64,000 nt of DNA from Fidelibacterota bacterium (lineage in GTDB: Bacteria > Pseudomonadota > Alphaproteobacteria > Rhodospirillales > Rhodospirillaceae): positions 1 to 64,000 of the forward strand of contig CANJBL010000010.1 in NCBI GenBank assembly GCA_947472795.1, in the 5' to 3' direction. The notes under the pieces were generated by a model. That model was not told the origin of the DNA. It made no database searches and was given only the letters and a program-made list of their open reading frames with translations. This document shows, one piece after another, positions 63,844-64,000 of this stretch; within the stretch, counting starts at the first letter, position 1, and the number at the start of each line of letters is the position of its first letter. The translations under genes were made by a program, and so were the position numbers.

Positions 63844-64000
63844 ACGGCATGACACAGCGCGAACGCATTCTTGTTGTCGATGATGATGAAGCCGGGCGCT
63901 ATCTGAAAGCACGCCTGCTAACCAAAGCAGGCTACCCCGTTCTCGAAGCCGCCAGCGGCAAGGCCGCGCGCGATTTTTGCGCCGCCAATGCCTTCGCGCT
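63840..64000 (+). CDS. Response regulator receiver protein (partial at window edge)
   Basis: The last gene of the module, cut by the window end. It opens as GTG at 63840 overlapping the kinase stop (GTGA), or ATG at 63849. The visible residues MTQRERILVVDDDEAGRYLK are a receiver N-terminus with its acidic pocket. The output domain, if any, lies outside the window and would reveal the function of the pathway. Confidence 0.85.
   Translation, partial: MNGMTQRERILVVDDDEAGRYLKARLLTKAGYPVLEAASGKAARDFCAANAFA

Overview
The window looks like chromosomal DNA of an alphaproteobacterium, by eye about 60% G+C. The signs are gene order and gene form: dusB(nifR3)-ntrB-ntrC-ntrY-ntrX, a fused ispDF gene, hfq-hflX beside a D-amino-acid transaminase, a CBP3-type chaperone-DUF177-rpmF-plsX-fabH-ihfA-merR-tRNA-Pro cluster, dacC-tmk-holB-metG-tatD-MBL, and a K+-independent type proton-pumping pyrophosphatase. 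I cannot place it below class level. Most of the content is core housekeeping, with short accessory stretches between the conserved blocks.

Layout. 1-150: tail of an IS3-family element. 355-7800: mtnA, a three-gene NMT1/THI5-type ABC importer, a secreted penicillin-acylase-family enzyme and a membrane-bound class III nucleotidyl cyclase. 8074-17016: envelope genes (MltB-type transglycosylase, RlpA, D-Ala-D-Ala carboxypeptidase) followed by tmk, holB, metG, tatD and an MBL hydrolase. 17038-25235: accessory stretch with two tandem copies of a PQQ-type sugar dehydrogenase, cytochrome c, an NTF2-like protein, TspO, an orphan receiver, small unknowns, mazG and a lipoprotein. 25248-38493: long minus-strand block from dusB and the two Ntr two-component systems through dat, a HAD phosphatase, hfq, hflX and an IMPase-like gene to a DUF3300 protein. 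38693-44226: ispDF, DoxX, a BlaI/M56 regulator pair, SemiSWEET, a histone-H1-like protein, CutA and unknowns. 44348-49889: tRNA-Pro, merR, ihfA, fabH, plsX, rpmF, DUF177, cytochrome bc1 chaperone and divergent bamE. 50108-57885: Tat-exported amidohydrolase, hppA, a FliL-like protein, thiL, nusB, ribH, a small membrane protein and a spermidine-synthase-like methyltransferase. 58062-64000: cytochrome c, orphan receiver, then a stressosome-type operon running off the right edge.

The most interesting system is the 59040-64000 operon. It encodes RsbR-, RsbS- and RsbT-like proteins, a phosphatase fused to an RsbT/W-like ATPase domain, a hybrid histidine kinase whose N-terminus is another RsbT-like ATPase domain, and a response regulator. 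Every gene junction after rsbS overlaps. Three consecutive genes therefore carry related GHKL domains, which suggests that partner switching feeds directly into phosphorelay signalling. Two perfect inverted repeats lie just upstream.

Other points worth attention: short tandem duplications that copy the stop-codon region of several genes; a low-G+C patch confined to the 3' third of metG; a transcription terminator between the duplicated dehydrogenases; a perfect palindrome shared by doxX and the blaI-like gene; and a nested-hairpin intergenic repeat at 49921-50084.
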